Below, in pieces: positions 5,839-6,176 of a stretch of 6,176 nt of DNA. Made by a program: the position numbers and the translations under genes. Every line of letters begins with the position of its first letter. The first letter of the stretch is position 1. The DNA lies in NCBI GenBank assembly GCA_937891325.1, contig CALAFU010000185.1, positions 1-6,176 of the forward strand, written 5' to 3'. The notes under the pieces were generated by a model, which saw nothing but the letters and a program-made list of their open reading frames with translations, searched no databases and was not told the DNA's origin. Source of the stretch: an uncultured Candidatus Melainabacteria bacterium (GTDB taxonomy: Bacteria > Cyanobacteriota > Vampirovibrionia > Gastranaerophilales > Gastranaerophilaceae).

Positions 5839-6176
5839 ATGGCAAGACTATCAGGGGTAGATTTACCTCGTAACAAAAGAATGATTATCGCATTGACTTA
5901 CATCTACGGTATCGGACCAGCTAGAAGTAAAGCAATCTTAGAAAAAACAGGTATCTCAGAAGACTTAAGAACTGACGATTTAACAGATGCAGACATTAAA
6001 GTTTTAAGAGAAGAATTAAGCCACTACGAAATTGAAGGTGACTTGAGACGTTCAGTATCAATGCACATTAAACGTTTACAAGAAATCAACTCATTTAGAG
6101 GAATGCGTCACAAACGTTCATTACCTTGCAGAGGTCAAAGAACAAAAACAAACGCAAGAACTCGTAGAGGTAAAAA
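5839..6176 (+). CDS. rpsM: 30S ribosomal protein S13, 3' end outside the window
   Basis: S13 sits in the head of the 30S subunit, contacting S19, 16S rRNA and the P-site tRNA, and forms bridges to the large subunit. The window holds 112 full codons. The start MARLSGVDLPRNKR, the helix-two-turn-helix segment YIYGIGPARSKAIL (about residues 22-35), DLRRSVSMHIKRL and the C-terminal RGQRTKTNARTRRGK are diagnostic. Family members are about 118-126 residues, so only a short basic tail is missing. AAAGGA at 5826-5831, seven bases upstream, supports the start. It follows rpmJ in the usual order but at a distance of 208 bases instead of the common few tens. rpsK, rpsD, rpoA and rplQ would be expected downstream but lie outside the window. 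Confidence 0.98.
   Translation, partial: MARLSGVDLPRNKRMIIALTYIYGIGPARSKAILEKTGISEDLRTDDLTDADIKVLREELSHYEIEGDLRRSVSMHIKRLQEINSFRGMRHKRSLPCRGQRTKTNARTRRGK

Overview
The window is AT-rich bacterial DNA using the standard code, with every gene on the + strand. It is about one third G+C by eye. It has two unrelated halves. Bases 1-5035 hold the 3' part of a flhA-type export gene, a yidD gene, and a two-gene unit made of a GT-C-like membrane protein and a patatin-like lipase. Bases 5036-6176 hold the start of a translation-gene cluster: infA, rpmJ and a 3'-truncated rpsM.

The organism cannot be fixed from sequence alone. A low-G+C bacterium with flagellar-type export genes fits. My best guess is a host-associated relative of Cyanobacteria (Gastranaerophilales/Melainabacteria type). 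This rests only on base composition, the gene mix and the look of IF-1, so it is a weak inference.

Layout. flhA (2-1741) is open at the left edge, missing roughly its first 134 residues, and is followed after 10 bases by yidD (1752-1961). A 159-base AT-rich spacer (1962-2120) carries ACTATA-type repeats and ends in a good extended -10 promoter only a few bases before the next ATG. That promoter probably drives a 570-residue membrane protein (2121-3833) and a 400-residue patatin-like protein (3833-5035), which overlap by one base in a TAATG junction. A 240-base spacer (5036-5275) holds TTTACA repeats, a TTACA-N6-TGTAA dyad and a likely infA promoter. infA and rpmJ follow. Then, unexpectedly for a ribosomal-protein operon, a 208-base spacer contains a ~56% G+C island full of GCGA repeats and small dyads, and rpsM runs off the right edge.

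How the genes work together. flhA encodes the export-gate subunit of a type III (flagellar) secretion apparatus. YidD assists YidC-dependent membrane insertion. The membrane protein/lipase pair looks translationally coupled and may act on envelope lipids or lipid-linked sugars, but no substrate is visible. infA-rpmJ-rpsM matches the classic spc/alpha order without secY-adk-map upstream. I found no rRNA, tRNA, CRISPR array, insertion sequence or convincing intrinsic terminator.
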